From the NCBI GenBank assembly GCA_035478795.1, contig DATIJJ010000014.1:27027-91026 (forward strand): DNA of 64,000 bases. The letters run 5' to 3'. A program made the position numbers and the translations under genes. The notes below the pieces were generated by a model. That model saw only the letters and a program-made list of their open reading frames with translations, made no database searches and was not told the origin of the DNA. This stretch comes from DATIJJ01 sp035478795. GTDB taxonomy: Bacteria > Pseudomonadota > Gammaproteobacteria > DSM-16500. This document shows positions 25,201 through 33,861 of the stretch, in pieces. Position 1 is the stretch's first letter, and every line of letters begins with the position of its first letter.

Positions 25201-28006
25201 AGCAACCAATAATTTCAGTTCTGTCGGTATTACAAGTGGAAATAATGTGTCATTACGAGACGCCAATTCACTTGTTTTAAATACATCAACAGTCAGTGGA
25301 ACGTTAGGCGTTACAACAGCAGGATTACTTTCCCAGTCAGGGGCTTTAACAGTCACAGGCGTAACTACTCTGGCAGCAGGTGCCACAAACGACATTACAC
25401 TGAATAATACCAATAATGATTTTAGTCGTGTGAATGTCACAACAGGCAATAACGTTACGTTAGTGGATACCAATGCGTTGATTCTGGGTACCTCGACTGT
25501 CTCAGGTACATACAATGTAACAGCAGGCGGCACGCTCTCTCAAAATGGTGTGTTAACCATTACGGGAACACCCACTTTCACCCTGACGACACCACTGACC
25601 GATATTTTATTATCAACATCGGCGAATGTATTTACGACAACGCCGGTTATTACCAATAATGGGAACGTACGCGATTTGTCACTACGCAATACAGCAGCCA
25701 CTGCTGCCGTGCCAACTCTTCCATCCGGTCTTCGCAATTTGACACTGACTTTTAATAATAATGCAATGACATTGCCTGCAGTCACCCTGACAGGCGCATT
25801 TACAGGACAGGCATTGGGGAATCTGGCCATCGGCGGCAATCTGACGACAGGTGCCAATTCAACTGTCACGGTGACAGCCGGTTCGTTTTCCGTATCAGAT
25901 GGTGCAACGTTTAATACAAATAATACGAATCTTTCTGTCACCGCGACAGATCTCAATTTAAATACCACCGGTGCATTAAATGTGGGAAGTGGTACGTTAA
26001 ATGTCACACAGAATACAGCCAGCGGAAGTATTGGTTTGGGAAATACCGCGGGCACGATGAGTATTAGCGGTTCAGAACTGCAACGCATGATAGCGGCTAT
26101 TTTTAATCTCAATGCCCCTTCCGATGGACAAATTATTGTAGATGGCATCACGGCAGCTAACAGCGCAAACATTGCATCAATGCGTTTCTTTGGAAACAGT
26201 GGACAAGTCAGCAGCATGATTTTCGAGAATAATCCTTCAAGCTTCAAATCACTGACTGCCAGCATCGATGATGGTATCACAATCGGTAGCGGAGCCGCTT
26301 TAACAACGACTGCCGGGAGTATGACACTGAATGGTGATTCCGGTGGTATCGGTGGCGTAAATAATGCCGTTATTTTATTTGATAATGTCACTTCAGCAGG
26401 AACGCTAACCTTAACTGCACCGACCAACGGTGTTATTTTAAATGCGCCTGTCACTCTGACTGCAAATGGTATAACAATCAATCCTGTCGTGAATGGGGCA
26501 CAAAATCTCATCATTAACGCCGGCACAGGAACAATCAACTTTAATTCTGCAGTGGGTGCAACAACTCCCTTATCCAGCTTGAGCATCACAACAACGACAA
26601 ATCCTGCGATTAATGTCAATGTTAATACGACCGGCAATATCAGCGTGATTTCCGCTGGAAATCTGACGTTAGCTGCCGGTGGCAATCTGACAAGCAGTGC
26701 AGGGAGCATTTTTCTGATGAGCGGTAGCGCTATGACACTGAATTCAACGATCACAGCCAATGCAGCAGGTGACTCGATTGTAGTGGTTGGACAAACGTTT
26801 AGAAATAACAAGGGAACCAGTGTTTTTAATCCGGGTATCGGCAATTATCTTGTCTGGTCAGGTGATCCGGCCAATGACAATCGTGGCGGTCTGACCTATA
26901 ACTTTAAACAATATAACGCAACCTATGGATCAACACCGGTTGCAGGAACAGGGAATGGATTCCTCTATACAACAGCGCCTGTCATTACAGCTTCTCTGAC
27001 CGGTTCGACCACAAAAGTATATGACGGTAATACGAATGCAACGCTGACAAACAGTAACTATATTTTTTCCGGCGAAATAGATGGTGATACAGTCACGCTT
27101 AACGAACCGTTGAATGGAAATTACAGTTCACCGAATGTGGGTACAAACATTCCGGTAACCGTTTCAGGAATAACTATTCTGAGTGCAACGAATGGAAGTG
27201 CAACCGTGTATGGCTATCAGGTTACGCCAACAGCAAGTGGAAATATCGGCATCATTACCCCGGCTATCATTCCACCGGTTCCGCCAGTTCCACCTGTGAA
27301 TGAATCGTCGATAGTCAATGCGATTACGCCATTCCAGAATGGAAATCAGCTTCAGAAAAATAACACAGAAAATACAAATATCAGTATCGTTAACAATAGC
27401 CTGACAGGAAGTGGTATTCAAAATATCGCTATCGCAGAAAAAACATCCAGCGTTTTACAGCATGCATCTTCTGACACGCAAAGTGAATTCATGCAGTCGC
27501 TTTTTGCGGGTTATCCGAATCTCGAGGTCTCATCAAATAATAATTTAATATTGCTGCTCACCTTGTTAGTTCTGTCTTCTTTCCTGTTCACACAGACATT
27601 CAGAAAATACAGAGTTAATTTTATAAGTCATTTTCCATTAAATGAAAACATGTCAGCCATATCATTTAAGTTGCGTAGTTCGCTTGACAGTATTAATGGT
27701 TTTGCCGGATTACTGTATTTCAATGAAGCAGGAACATTCTCTCAAAAACAAATGGAATTTTTGAGTGATATTTTAACTGAGTCAAATATTATTTTATCCA
27801 ATCTTTCAAAAATGGAATCCGGTTCAACTTCCATCGACGAGGCGTTATCCACCTTTCAATTTAATCTTCGTACATCCCTTAACAGCATCATTGGCTTTGC
27901 AAATTTAATTGATCAGGGAACGGCTGGCGAAATATCCCCATTACAAAAAGAATTTATTCAAAATATTATTTCAGGATCCAATGAAGCATTAAAAACTGTA
28001 CAATAA
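22235..28006 (+). CDS. filamentous haemagglutinin-type protein with TM and tandem pseudo-DHp C-terminus
   Basis: 1923 residues. Signal peptide 1-35; TPS/haemagglutinin activity domain about 36-280 (ATIYHG, AIINWQSFNI, NRINPAQGVSQIYGHL, GIYFGPGS); a very long Thr/Asn/Ser-rich beta-helix region with repeats near 740-1180; a YDG/MBG-like domain about 1580-1672 (STTKVYDGNTNATL); a Pro-rich linker; one hydrophobic segment 1771-1789 followed by RKYR. After it come two tandem segments (about 1805-1862 and 1874-1923) that match HisKA dimerisation domains: LRSSLDSINGF and LRTSLNSIIGF. Phe1811 and Phe1876 stand where the phospho-accepting His would be. There is no ATPase domain and no TpsB partner nearby. 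By the positive-inside rule the tail is cytoplasmic and the beta-helix periplasmic. It diverges from the soluble kinase gene at 22056. Confidence 0.85.
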   Translation: MQKTGRFLLGVRRSVTHFALSFLLSLFLFLDAAANPAGGVVAAGDATIYHGLTTTVIHQTTNKAIINWQSFNIAAHETTNFRQPSSSAVMLNRINPAQGVSQIYGHLNANGRIILVNQAGIYFGPGSFVNVGGIIASTSNISNENFLAGKYIFDEASPYAGSIINEGSIIAKDNGLVALIGTGVSNSGLIQAKLGNVVLASGNKFTMDFNGDQLINFTVDEATGVAGKDRNGNLLKNGIKNTGKIIANGGTILVTARVAKNVLDNVINMKGIAMARSVGKHNGVIILSAGDGTLKVSGRLDVSSRKDQGGTIKVLGDRVQIESHAVLNASGKTGGGEILIGGNAHGAGPEQNASYTYIGPNVTIFADALDKGNGGKVVVWSDQGTGFYGTIFARGGASGGNGGFVETSGKAYLDAMGMVDASAKAGLPGQWLLDPFNVTITTTTTNGAFDSGNPNTYTPTANNGTANAATINASLNGGTSVTITTGSTGAQAGNITVSSAILKNAGLTTPTLTLNAAGTITINNTLSATSGGLNVTLTGDALTLNSAVTTNGGNFLSTTQNATTLASAISTGAGTVSINVNQDGLGANAFAMNAGSSITTTNASASAVSIAVNTASGGTGTAALRSITTGSGGTISVSTNSANGNDITMPAGLLDVGTGTVTLSTSQLAGRTIGTSALNIQIKAGNFNATTGNSGIFVTNTGTTGLNLGTVNSTAGLTLTSTGSTGITDSGTLTLPGTLTVAAGATQDITLNSATNNFGTAAITSGRNVTLVDTDGIILGASTISGTLNISAGGTVSQSAALTVSGTPTFTVTTPLSDILLSTQANAFSTTPVFTNNGNIRDLGLRNTLASAAVPVIPTGMRNLTLTFDNAGMTLPAMTLTGTLTATANGVIAQSGAENITGVTTLSAGSGNDITLNNAGNNFSTATITSGNNVLLRDLNALILGASTISGTLGVTTNGAITQSGAGGLSVTGATTLDAGSANNITLNTATNNFSSVGITSGNNVSLRDANSLVLNTSTVSGTLGVTTAGLLSQSGALTVTGVTTLAAGATNDITLNNTNNDFSRVNVTTGNNVTLVDTNALILGTSTVSGTYNVTAGGTLSQNGVLTITGTPTFTLTTPLTDILLSTSANVFTTTPVITNNGNVRDLSLRNTAATAAVPTLPSGLRNLTLTFNNNAMTLPAVTLTGAFTGQALGNLAIGGNLTTGANSTVTVTAGSFSVSDGATFNTNNTNLSVTATDLNLNTTGALNVGSGTLNVTQNTASGSIGLGNTAGTMSISGSELQRMIAAIFNLNAPSDGQIIVDGITAANSANIASMRFFGNSGQVSSMIFENNPSSFKSLTASIDDGITIGSGAALTTTAGSMTLNGDSGGIGGVNNAVILFDNVTSAGTLTLTAPTNGVILNAPVTLTANGITINPVVNGAQNLIINAGTGTINFNSAVGATTPLSSLSITTTTNPAINVNVNTTGNISVISAGNLTLAAGGNLTSSAGSIFLMSGSAMTLNSTITANAAGDSIVVVGQTFRNNKGTSVFNPGIGNYLVWSGDPANDNRGGLTYNFKQYNATYGSTPVAGTGNGFLYTTAPVITASLTGSTTKVYDGNTNATLTNSNYIFSGEIDGDTVTLNEPLNGNYSSPNVGTNIPVTVSGITILSATNGSATVYGYQVTPTASGNIGIITPAIIPPVPPVPPVNESSIVNAITPFQNGNQLQKNNTENTNISIVNNSLTGSGIQNIAIAEKTSSVLQHASSDTQSEFMQSLFAGYPNLEVSSNNNLILLLTLLVLSSFLFTQTFRKYRVNFISHFPLNENMSAISFKLRSSLDSINGFAGLLYFNEAGTFSQKQMEFLSDILTESNIILSNLSKMESGSTSIDEALSTFQFNLRTSLNSIIGFANLIDQGTAGEISPLQKEFIQNIISGSNEALKTVQ
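24460..25775 (+). repeat. internal repeats in the haemagglutinin-like gene
   Basis: Four units of about 70 codons share the pattern L.AG..NDITLN...NNF then ITSGNNV.L.D.N.L.LG.ST.SGT. Units one and four are each followed by a longer block (LSDILLST / LTDILLST, NNGN.RDL.LRNT, RNLTLTF) repeated 915 bases (305 codons) apart. This is the usual way beta-helix adhesins grow, by in-frame duplication. Confidence 0.85.
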
Positions 28007-28091
28007 AGCAAGCCAATATCCATTCCAGGGTATTGAATCTGCAACCCAATGGCTATATGATTTTGACACTCGATCAACCGCAGGTCTCCTG

Positions 28092-28985
28092 ATGAATAAT
28101 TTTATGTTGGTAACAGGTGGTGCCGGATTCATCGGCAGCCATCTGGCAGAAGCTTTATTAAAGCGGGGATATCGCGTCAGAATACTGGACAATCTCATTT
28201 ATGGTCGACGAGAATGGATACCCGATCAGGCGGAATTTATCGAGGGAGACATCACTGACCTTGCCACCTGCCATCATGCCATGCGTGATGTCACCGGTGT
28301 TTTTCATTGTGCAGCCATGTCGCGCTCGGCGCCATCCCTTGATATCATCGATACGTGCACGCGCGTCAATATTGTGGGGACGCAAAATATATTAATCGCT
28401 GCCCGGGACGCTCACGTCAAAAAAATCGTTTACAGTGGATCATCTACCTTTTATGGCAACCAGCCTCCACCTCATCATGAATACAAAACACCGGCCGATC
28501 CCTTTAATTTTTATGCCTTGTCAAAGCTGACCGGTGAAAAATATTGTCTGATGTTTGATGAATTATTTAATTTGCCGTGCGTCATTCTACGTTACTTTAA
28601 TGTCTATGGGCCAAGACAACCGGACACGGGAGAGTACGCACTTGTGCTCGGGATTTTTTTACAACGAAGGTCACAAGGTGACGTGCTGCATATTCACGGA
28701 GAGGGTCATCAACGCCGCGATTTTATTCATGTGAATGATGTCGTGGCTGCAAATATTCGAGCCTTTGAAAGTGACATACGTCATGAAATATTTAATATTG
28801 GCAGTGGAACCAATATTTCCATTAAAGAGTTGGCGGATATCATTTCACCCCATCAGATTCATCAACCTCGACGAAAAGCCGATGCAGATATCACACTGGC
28901 GGATATTGGACGCGCAAGGGAATTGCTTCATTGGCAACCCACGCTGTCTATTGAAGAAGGGATTCGTGATCTCATGGAGACATAA
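28092..28985 (+). CDS. NAD-dependent sugar-nucleotide epimerase/dehydratase
   Basis: 297 residues, extended SDR. The NAD-binding motif is TGGAGFIGSH at residues 8-17, the catalytic triad includes SGSSTFYG and YALSK, and RYFNVYGPRQ and HIHGEGHQRRDFIHV are typical of UDP-glucose/UDP-GlcNAc 4-epimerases and relatives. It would act on a nucleotide sugar for surface polysaccharide. It starts 86 bases after the haemagglutinin-like gene on the same strand and might share its transcript. No other glycan genes are adjacent, so the exact substrate is open. Confidence 0.85.
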   Translation: MNNFMLVTGGAGFIGSHLAEALLKRGYRVRILDNLIYGRREWIPDQAEFIEGDITDLATCHHAMRDVTGVFHCAAMSRSAPSLDIIDTCTRVNIVGTQNILIAARDAHVKKIVYSGSSTFYGNQPPPHHEYKTPADPFNFYALSKLTGEKYCLMFDELFNLPCVILRYFNVYGPRQPDTGEYALVLGIFLQRRSQGDVLHIHGEGHQRRDFIHVNDVVAANIRAFESDIRHEIFNIGSGTNISIKELADIISPHQIHQPRRKADADITLADIGRARELLHWQPTLSIEEGIRDLMET

Positions 28986-29254
28986 AACGACATAAACAGA
29001 GGGCAGGAATGATCGAAGAGCCTGATATGCCAGGTGGACGTCCAGGTGACGCTTCAGGCTTCCTGATCCAGTCAGGCTTGCACACCACGTCTACCGCCGA
29101 CTTCCTGAAGTTAAAACGTTGGGCTTCGATTTATTTCCTGCCCATCTTCATTATAATAAAAGTCTGACCCTTTACAAATAAAAAACAAAAAAAATAGTCG
29201 TTGACTTTTTGTATCACGCCGAAAATGATTACCCGTTAAATAAAATCAAAGGAG
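28986..29254. other. unassigned intergenic DNA with partial inverted repeats
   Basis: No open frame or recognised RNA. GGGCAGGAA near 29001 is mirrored by TTCCTGCCC near 29140, and several nested TCAGGCTTCCTGA-like repeats and an ACTTCCTGAAGT palindrome lie between. Together they could fold as a structured RNA or be a decayed repeat element. AGGAG at 29250-29254 is the ribosome site of the next gene, and a weak TTGACT lies near 29200. Confidence 0.35.
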
Positions 29255-29260
29255 TTGAAA

Positions 29261-31291
29261 ATGTCATCGATTACGCCCAAACAACTTCTGCCATTTTATC
29301 CCGTTGAAAAGACAGAAAAGCTGGCGTACGACATCAATCACATTTTGTTGACCTGCTCTCCCGATAAGGCATGGAACACATTGTCCAAAGAAATTCTGTC
29401 GCGAGACATTGCTTTCGAATGCCATCTGCTTTTATTTTCCATCTGTTACCCGAACTGGCGTGACCTGCCCGATACTGCACCGGCATGGTTACCGGATGCC
29501 GATACACTGTCTTCATCCAACCTTGCTCTCTGTCTGCAGGAAACCCGGCATCCATCGATCAAGGCATTTCACGAATGGAGCACGAAACATCCGGGTGATT
29601 TCTGGCAATACATGATTGCCCGGCTGGATGTGCTGTTTTATACAAAACCGTCTGTGATTTATGATGCAACATCCGGTGCAGAAAACCCGGTGTGGCTGTC
29701 AGGCGCTACCTTTAACATCGCAGACAGTTGCCTCACAGCCGATCCTGAAAAAATTGCGATTATACAACAAAAAAAATCCGGGCCGCTTGAATACTACCGC
29801 TATGATGATCTAAACAAACTTTCCAATCGTATCGCAAACAGTCTGGTCAAATGTGGATTTTCACAAGGTGATGCGCTGGCCATCCTGATGCCCATGAATT
29901 TTTACGCCGTCGCCATTTACCTTGGTATACTCAAAATGGGCGGCGTCGTCGTTTCCATTGCAGACAGTTTTTCACCGGATGAAATTGAATTGCGTCTGAA
30001 AATTGCATCCGCCAAAGGCATTTTTACACAGGATTTTATTTCTCGTGAAGACAAAATCATTTCGCTCTATGAAAAAGTGATTAAAACATCCGTACCCATG
30101 GCTATTGTACTTTCTCTCAATGAAACACCGAATGACACGCTTCGAAAAAACGATATCTCCTGGGAAAATTTTTTGATAGGAGATGATCATTTTAATGCAT
30201 GCGCATGCGAGGCAAATACATTTTGTAATATTTTATTTTCTTCCGGCACCACCGGAAATCCCAAAGCCATTCCATGGACGCATCTGACCGCCATCAAGGC
30301 AGCAAGCGATGCGCATTTGCACCAGGACATCCACGAAAATGACATTCTGGCCTGGCCCACCAGTTTGGGCTGGATGATGGGACCGTGGCTGATTTTTGCA
30401 GGACTCATGAACCATGCAACGCTCGCTCTTTATGAAGATTCACCACGCGATCGATTCTTCGGTGAATTTGTTCAGGATGCAAAAGTGACGCTGCTCGGTG
30501 TCGTTCCAACGCTTGTTGCAACATGGCGCCAATCTGCTTCAATGCAAGGACTGGATTGGCATCACATCAGGCGTTTCAGTTCAACCGGTGAATGTTCAAA
30601 TGCGGAAGACATGTTGTATCTTATGATGCTCGCAGACTACAAACCGGTCATTGAATATTGTGGCGGCACAGAAATCGGTGGCGCGTATGTCTCGGGCACA
30701 TTGCTTGAAAATAATTACCCCTCCCTTTTTACCACACCGGCATTTGGCATCGATTTTGTGTTGCTCGATGAAAAAGGAAGCCTGACAGATCACGGTGAGG
30801 TTGCATTGATTCCACCTTCCATCGGTCTGTCACAGACCCTCCTGAATGCAGATCATCATAAAACGTACTATGCCGGTATGCCGACACTTCCCGATGGAAG
30901 AATCACGCGTCGGCACGGGGATCAGTTACAACGGCTTCCCTCCGGCTATTACCGCGTTACGGGTCGAACAGATGACACGATGAATCTCTCCGGCATCAAA
31001 ACAAGCTCTCAGGAAATTGAACGGGTATTGGCCGGTATGGAAAACATAACTGAAATTGCTGCCATTGCAATTACACCGCTTGCAAGGGGACCGGGTCGTC
31101 TCGTCATCATTGCTGCAACCGATAAAAACGTCGATCGGGAACTCATCAAAAAAAACATGCAAAAGAGACTCAATGAGCATTTGAATCCCCTTTTTAAAAT
31201 ACACGAAGTGATTCTGGTACGAGAGTTGCCAAAAACCGCGTCCAATAAAATGATGCGGCGCCTGCTGCGAGAACAGTATCAGTCAACCTGA
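29261..31291 (+). CDS. acyl-CoA synthetase, AAE17/AAE18-like
   Basis: 676 residues from ATG 29261 (AGGAG six bases upstream; an in-frame TTG at 29255 is discounted). An N-terminal helical region of about 120 residues is followed by an AMP-forming ligase. It has the P-loop SSGTTGNPKAIPW, PTSLGWMMGPW, STGECSNAEDM, YCGGTEIGG and the ribose-binding GRTDDTMN. The acylation lysine is in LPKTASNKMMRR. The AIPWTH variant and the SLGWMMGPW segment match the acyl-activating enzymes 17/18 known from plants. It should activate a carboxylic acid with ATP and CoA; the acid is unknown. It ends in a nine-base overlap with the convergent GGDEF-EAL gene. Confidence 0.85.
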   Translation: MSSITPKQLLPFYPVEKTEKLAYDINHILLTCSPDKAWNTLSKEILSRDIAFECHLLLFSICYPNWRDLPDTAPAWLPDADTLSSSNLALCLQETRHPSIKAFHEWSTKHPGDFWQYMIARLDVLFYTKPSVIYDATSGAENPVWLSGATFNIADSCLTADPEKIAIIQQKKSGPLEYYRYDDLNKLSNRIANSLVKCGFSQGDALAILMPMNFYAVAIYLGILKMGGVVVSIADSFSPDEIELRLKIASAKGIFTQDFISREDKIISLYEKVIKTSVPMAIVLSLNETPNDTLRKNDISWENFLIGDDHFNACACEANTFCNILFSSGTTGNPKAIPWTHLTAIKAASDAHLHQDIHENDILAWPTSLGWMMGPWLIFAGLMNHATLALYEDSPRDRFFGEFVQDAKVTLLGVVPTLVATWRQSASMQGLDWHHIRRFSSTGECSNAEDMLYLMMLADYKPVIEYCGGTEIGGAYVSGTLLENNYPSLFTTPAFGIDFVLLDEKGSLTDHGEVALIPPSIGLSQTLLNADHHKTYYAGMPTLPDGRITRRHGDQLQRLPSGYYRVTGRTDDTMNLSGIKTSSQEIERVLAGMENITEIAAIAITPLARGPGRLVIIAATDKNVDRELIKKNMQKRLNEHLNPLFKIHEVILVRELPKTASNKMMRRLLREQYQST

Positions 31292-33853
31292 TTGCACAAC
31301 AGGATTTTTCAAAAATTTGAAAATCGTCTCAGCATCGGCGGGTGGACTGATGTAATACCCCTGAATTTCAGTGCATTTTTCCTGTGTTAAAAATTCATAT
31401 TGCACTTTTGTCTCAACGCCTTCTGCGACAGTTTTGATGCCAAGCTTGTTCGACATGGCAATAATGGCACTGACAACCGATGTACTTGCCGGATCTATTG
31501 TTAATTTCTGGATGAATTTTCTGTCGATCTTGATTTTATCAATTGAAAAACGTCTGAGATAATCCAGTGAGGAATATCCTGTGCCAAAATCATCAATGGC
31601 GACACTAATGCCTTTTTCTTTCAGGGATAACAGAACAGGCAAAATATATTCCGGATCTTCCATGATGAGGCCTTCTGTAATATCCAGCTCAAGGTATTGC
31701 GAGGGAAATTCCAGTGTATCCAGCATGGTCAGCAGATTTTCTACAAAATTGGCCTGCTTGAATTGCTTGCCAGACAGATTGACCGATACACTCAACGGCA
31801 TCATGCCCGCCTGATGCCATGCCTTCACTTGCAGACAGGCTGACTGAAAAACCCACTCGTTTAGCGGAATAATCAATCCGGTTTCCTCGGCAAGATGAAT
31901 GATCTCGGAAGCATTGACATTGCTGTATTCGGGATTATGCCAGCGCAAGAGTGCTTCCACACCGGAAACAGCCTGCGTCGCGAGATTCAGTTTCGGCTGG
32001 AAATAAAGGACAAACTCATCTCTCGCCATCGCTTGCACCAGCGCATTCTGACGTGCCATTTTTTGCTGGGCTTTGGTTGTCATTTCCAATGTACAAAACT
32101 GAAAATTATTTCGCCCCAGTTCCTTTGAACGATACAGGGCAAGATCCGCATTTTTCATCAAGGTCTGAACGTCAATACCATCGTAGGGGTAGACGCTGAT
32201 CCCGATACTGGTTGTCACATAAATTTCGTGGCCCTTAATGGAAATCGGCTGCAAAAGATGCGCCAGAATATTACGGATGACGTTACTGATTTTATCGACC
32301 TGATTCAATTCACTGAGAATGAGAACAAATTCATCGCCACCGACACGTGCGATAATATCTGTCGTCCGGATTTTATTTTTAAGACGCTGTGCCACAATCT
32401 GCAACAGAGAATCACCTGCATCATGACCCATCGTGTCATTGATATTCTTGAAGCGATCAAGATCCAGAAAAATCAGTGCAAAACCATGCTCATGACGTGA
32501 GGCATTTGTCAGGATTTCCTGCGCTTTTCTCTCAAGGGAATTTCGATTGTAAAGCCCCGTCAGTGCATCGTGATAGGCCAGATGCCGAAGCTGTTCCTCC
32601 GCTTTTTTTTCTGTCGTGATATTCTGTAATTGCATGATGAAATAAAGTGGAAGATCCTGACTGTCACACACCAGAGACATGCTGGCAGAAACCCAGACTA
32701 TCTCCCCTTCCCTGTGCATATAGCGTTGAATTTTTTCATACATCTTATTTTTTCGATCCAGCATTTCACCGATGCGAATTCTGTTTTCCTGTAAATCCTC
32801 AAGATGCATAAGTTTATAAATATCCATTGCCAGCAAACTGGCTTCGGGATATCCCAGAATATGGCAGAGTGCTCTGTTTACCTTAAAAAAACTGCCATTC
32901 GGCAATACGAGTGCCATACCGACCGCCGCATCGTCAAACGCAGAACGAAATCTGTTTTCGCTTTCTTTCAACAATAAATTGGTTCTCACCAGTTTTTTTT
33001 CCGAATTGATCATTCTTCCGATGATGGGCACCAGCTGCCATAAAAGTATTCCCATCCCGGTGATAACAGCCACTGACAGGATGGATTTCATTTGAGGCAA
33101 CATTTCATTGAAAGGAATACCCGAAGGCGAGAGTTTCAGGATGGCAAACACACTCATCAGCAGCGTGCAGAAAAGAATGGTCAACCCTAATGAGACAGCC
33201 TGCTTTCCTTCATCGTCCGGCGACATAAGCGACCATGCAGCCTTTTCTTTTTGATGCCATAAAGACCAAAGCCCCAATCCCAAAAAAGAATTACCAATTG
33301 CGCTCAGCAGTGACATTTTGGCATGCAGGTTCCAGCTATACAAAACTTCTGCTCCAAAGAGATACCCTGCCAATGCAGAAAATCCCAAAATCAGTGCCCC
33401 AAAAATACAAATCTGAACGAGCAAGGCAATCCTTTTTTTAGCAATCCAGGGAAAAAGAGCAAGCGCTCCTCCCGATAAAAAAAACACCCAGGCACTGCTG
33501 TCAGCCATTCGTCCGGGATGGGGATTTTGATCAATGAGCCAGGGATCCATCAACAGTTGATCGATCCCGAGAGAAAAATGAAAAATATTTTCACTGAGCG
33601 TCATCAATGCAAACAACGCGACAAATACACCTGTCACTGAACGCATTTTTTCCTGGGATATTTTTTTCGAGCCGGGGAATAAAAGCGCCACGCCCATGAG
33701 GAGAAATCCGACAGCGGAATTAAAAACAATGTTTACCTCACCAGGGTAAAGTGAAATAAACATGCGAATATGCGCATACCAGCCCAGCATGGCAAGAAAA
33801 CCGATGGCAACGAGAATCAACCCTGTTACACGTGTGAGTGCTGTTTCTTTCAT
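31283..33853 (-). CDS. GGDEF-EAL cyclic-di-GMP enzyme with PAS domain
   Basis: 856 residues. Residues 1-280 form an integral membrane sensor with about eight spans, PAS covers about 297-420, GGDEF about 425-590 (VGGDEF at 504-509 intact) and EAL about 605-850. The EAL domain keeps its catalytic set: E633 in EALLRW, E722, DDFGTG at 754-759, K775, E811 and Q831. Both cyclase and phosphodiesterase activities are possible; in such fusions one usually dominates. It resets c-di-GMP at the inner membrane. It is first in a minus-strand position next to the CpdA-like gene, eight bases apart, suggesting co-transcription of two nucleotide-signalling genes. Confidence 0.93.
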   Translation of the reverse strand: MKETALTRVTGLILVAIGFLAMLGWYAHIRMFISLYPGEVNIVFNSAVGFLLMGVALLFPGSKKISQEKMRSVTGVFVALFALMTLSENIFHFSLGIDQLLMDPWLIDQNPHPGRMADSSAWVFFLSGGALALFPWIAKKRIALLVQICIFGALILGFSALAGYLFGAEVLYSWNLHAKMSLLSAIGNSFLGLGLWSLWHQKEKAAWSLMSPDDEGKQAVSLGLTILFCTLLMSVFAILKLSPSGIPFNEMLPQMKSILSVAVITGMGILLWQLVPIIGRMINSEKKLVRTNLLLKESENRFRSAFDDAAVGMALVLPNGSFFKVNRALCHILGYPEASLLAMDIYKLMHLEDLQENRIRIGEMLDRKNKMYEKIQRYMHREGEIVWVSASMSLVCDSQDLPLYFIMQLQNITTEKKAEEQLRHLAYHDALTGLYNRNSLERKAQEILTNASRHEHGFALIFLDLDRFKNINDTMGHDAGDSLLQIVAQRLKNKIRTTDIIARVGGDEFVLILSELNQVDKISNVIRNILAHLLQPISIKGHEIYVTTSIGISVYPYDGIDVQTLMKNADLALYRSKELGRNNFQFCTLEMTTKAQQKMARQNALVQAMARDEFVLYFQPKLNLATQAVSGVEALLRWHNPEYSNVNASEIIHLAEETGLIIPLNEWVFQSACLQVKAWHQAGMMPLSVSVNLSGKQFKQANFVENLLTMLDTLEFPSQYLELDITEGLIMEDPEYILPVLLSLKEKGISVAIDDFGTGYSSLDYLRRFSIDKIKIDRKFIQKLTIDPASTSVVSAIIAMSNKLGIKTVAEGVETKVQYEFLTQEKCTEIQGYYISPPADAETIFKFLKNPVVQSG

Positions 33854-33861
33854 ATGAGCCC

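Noticed and set aside
24460..25775. Regular repeats resembling a CRISPR array.
   Set aside because: They are in-frame protein repeats of 70 codons that differ from unit to unit, with no short identical repeats or spacers.
23977..26844. Two long antisense open frames (518 and 434 codons) inside the haemagglutinin-like gene.
   Set aside because: The translations are low-complexity Val/Pro/Ala strings produced by the Thr/Asn/Gly-rich repeats on the other strand; no starts, ribosome sites or domains.
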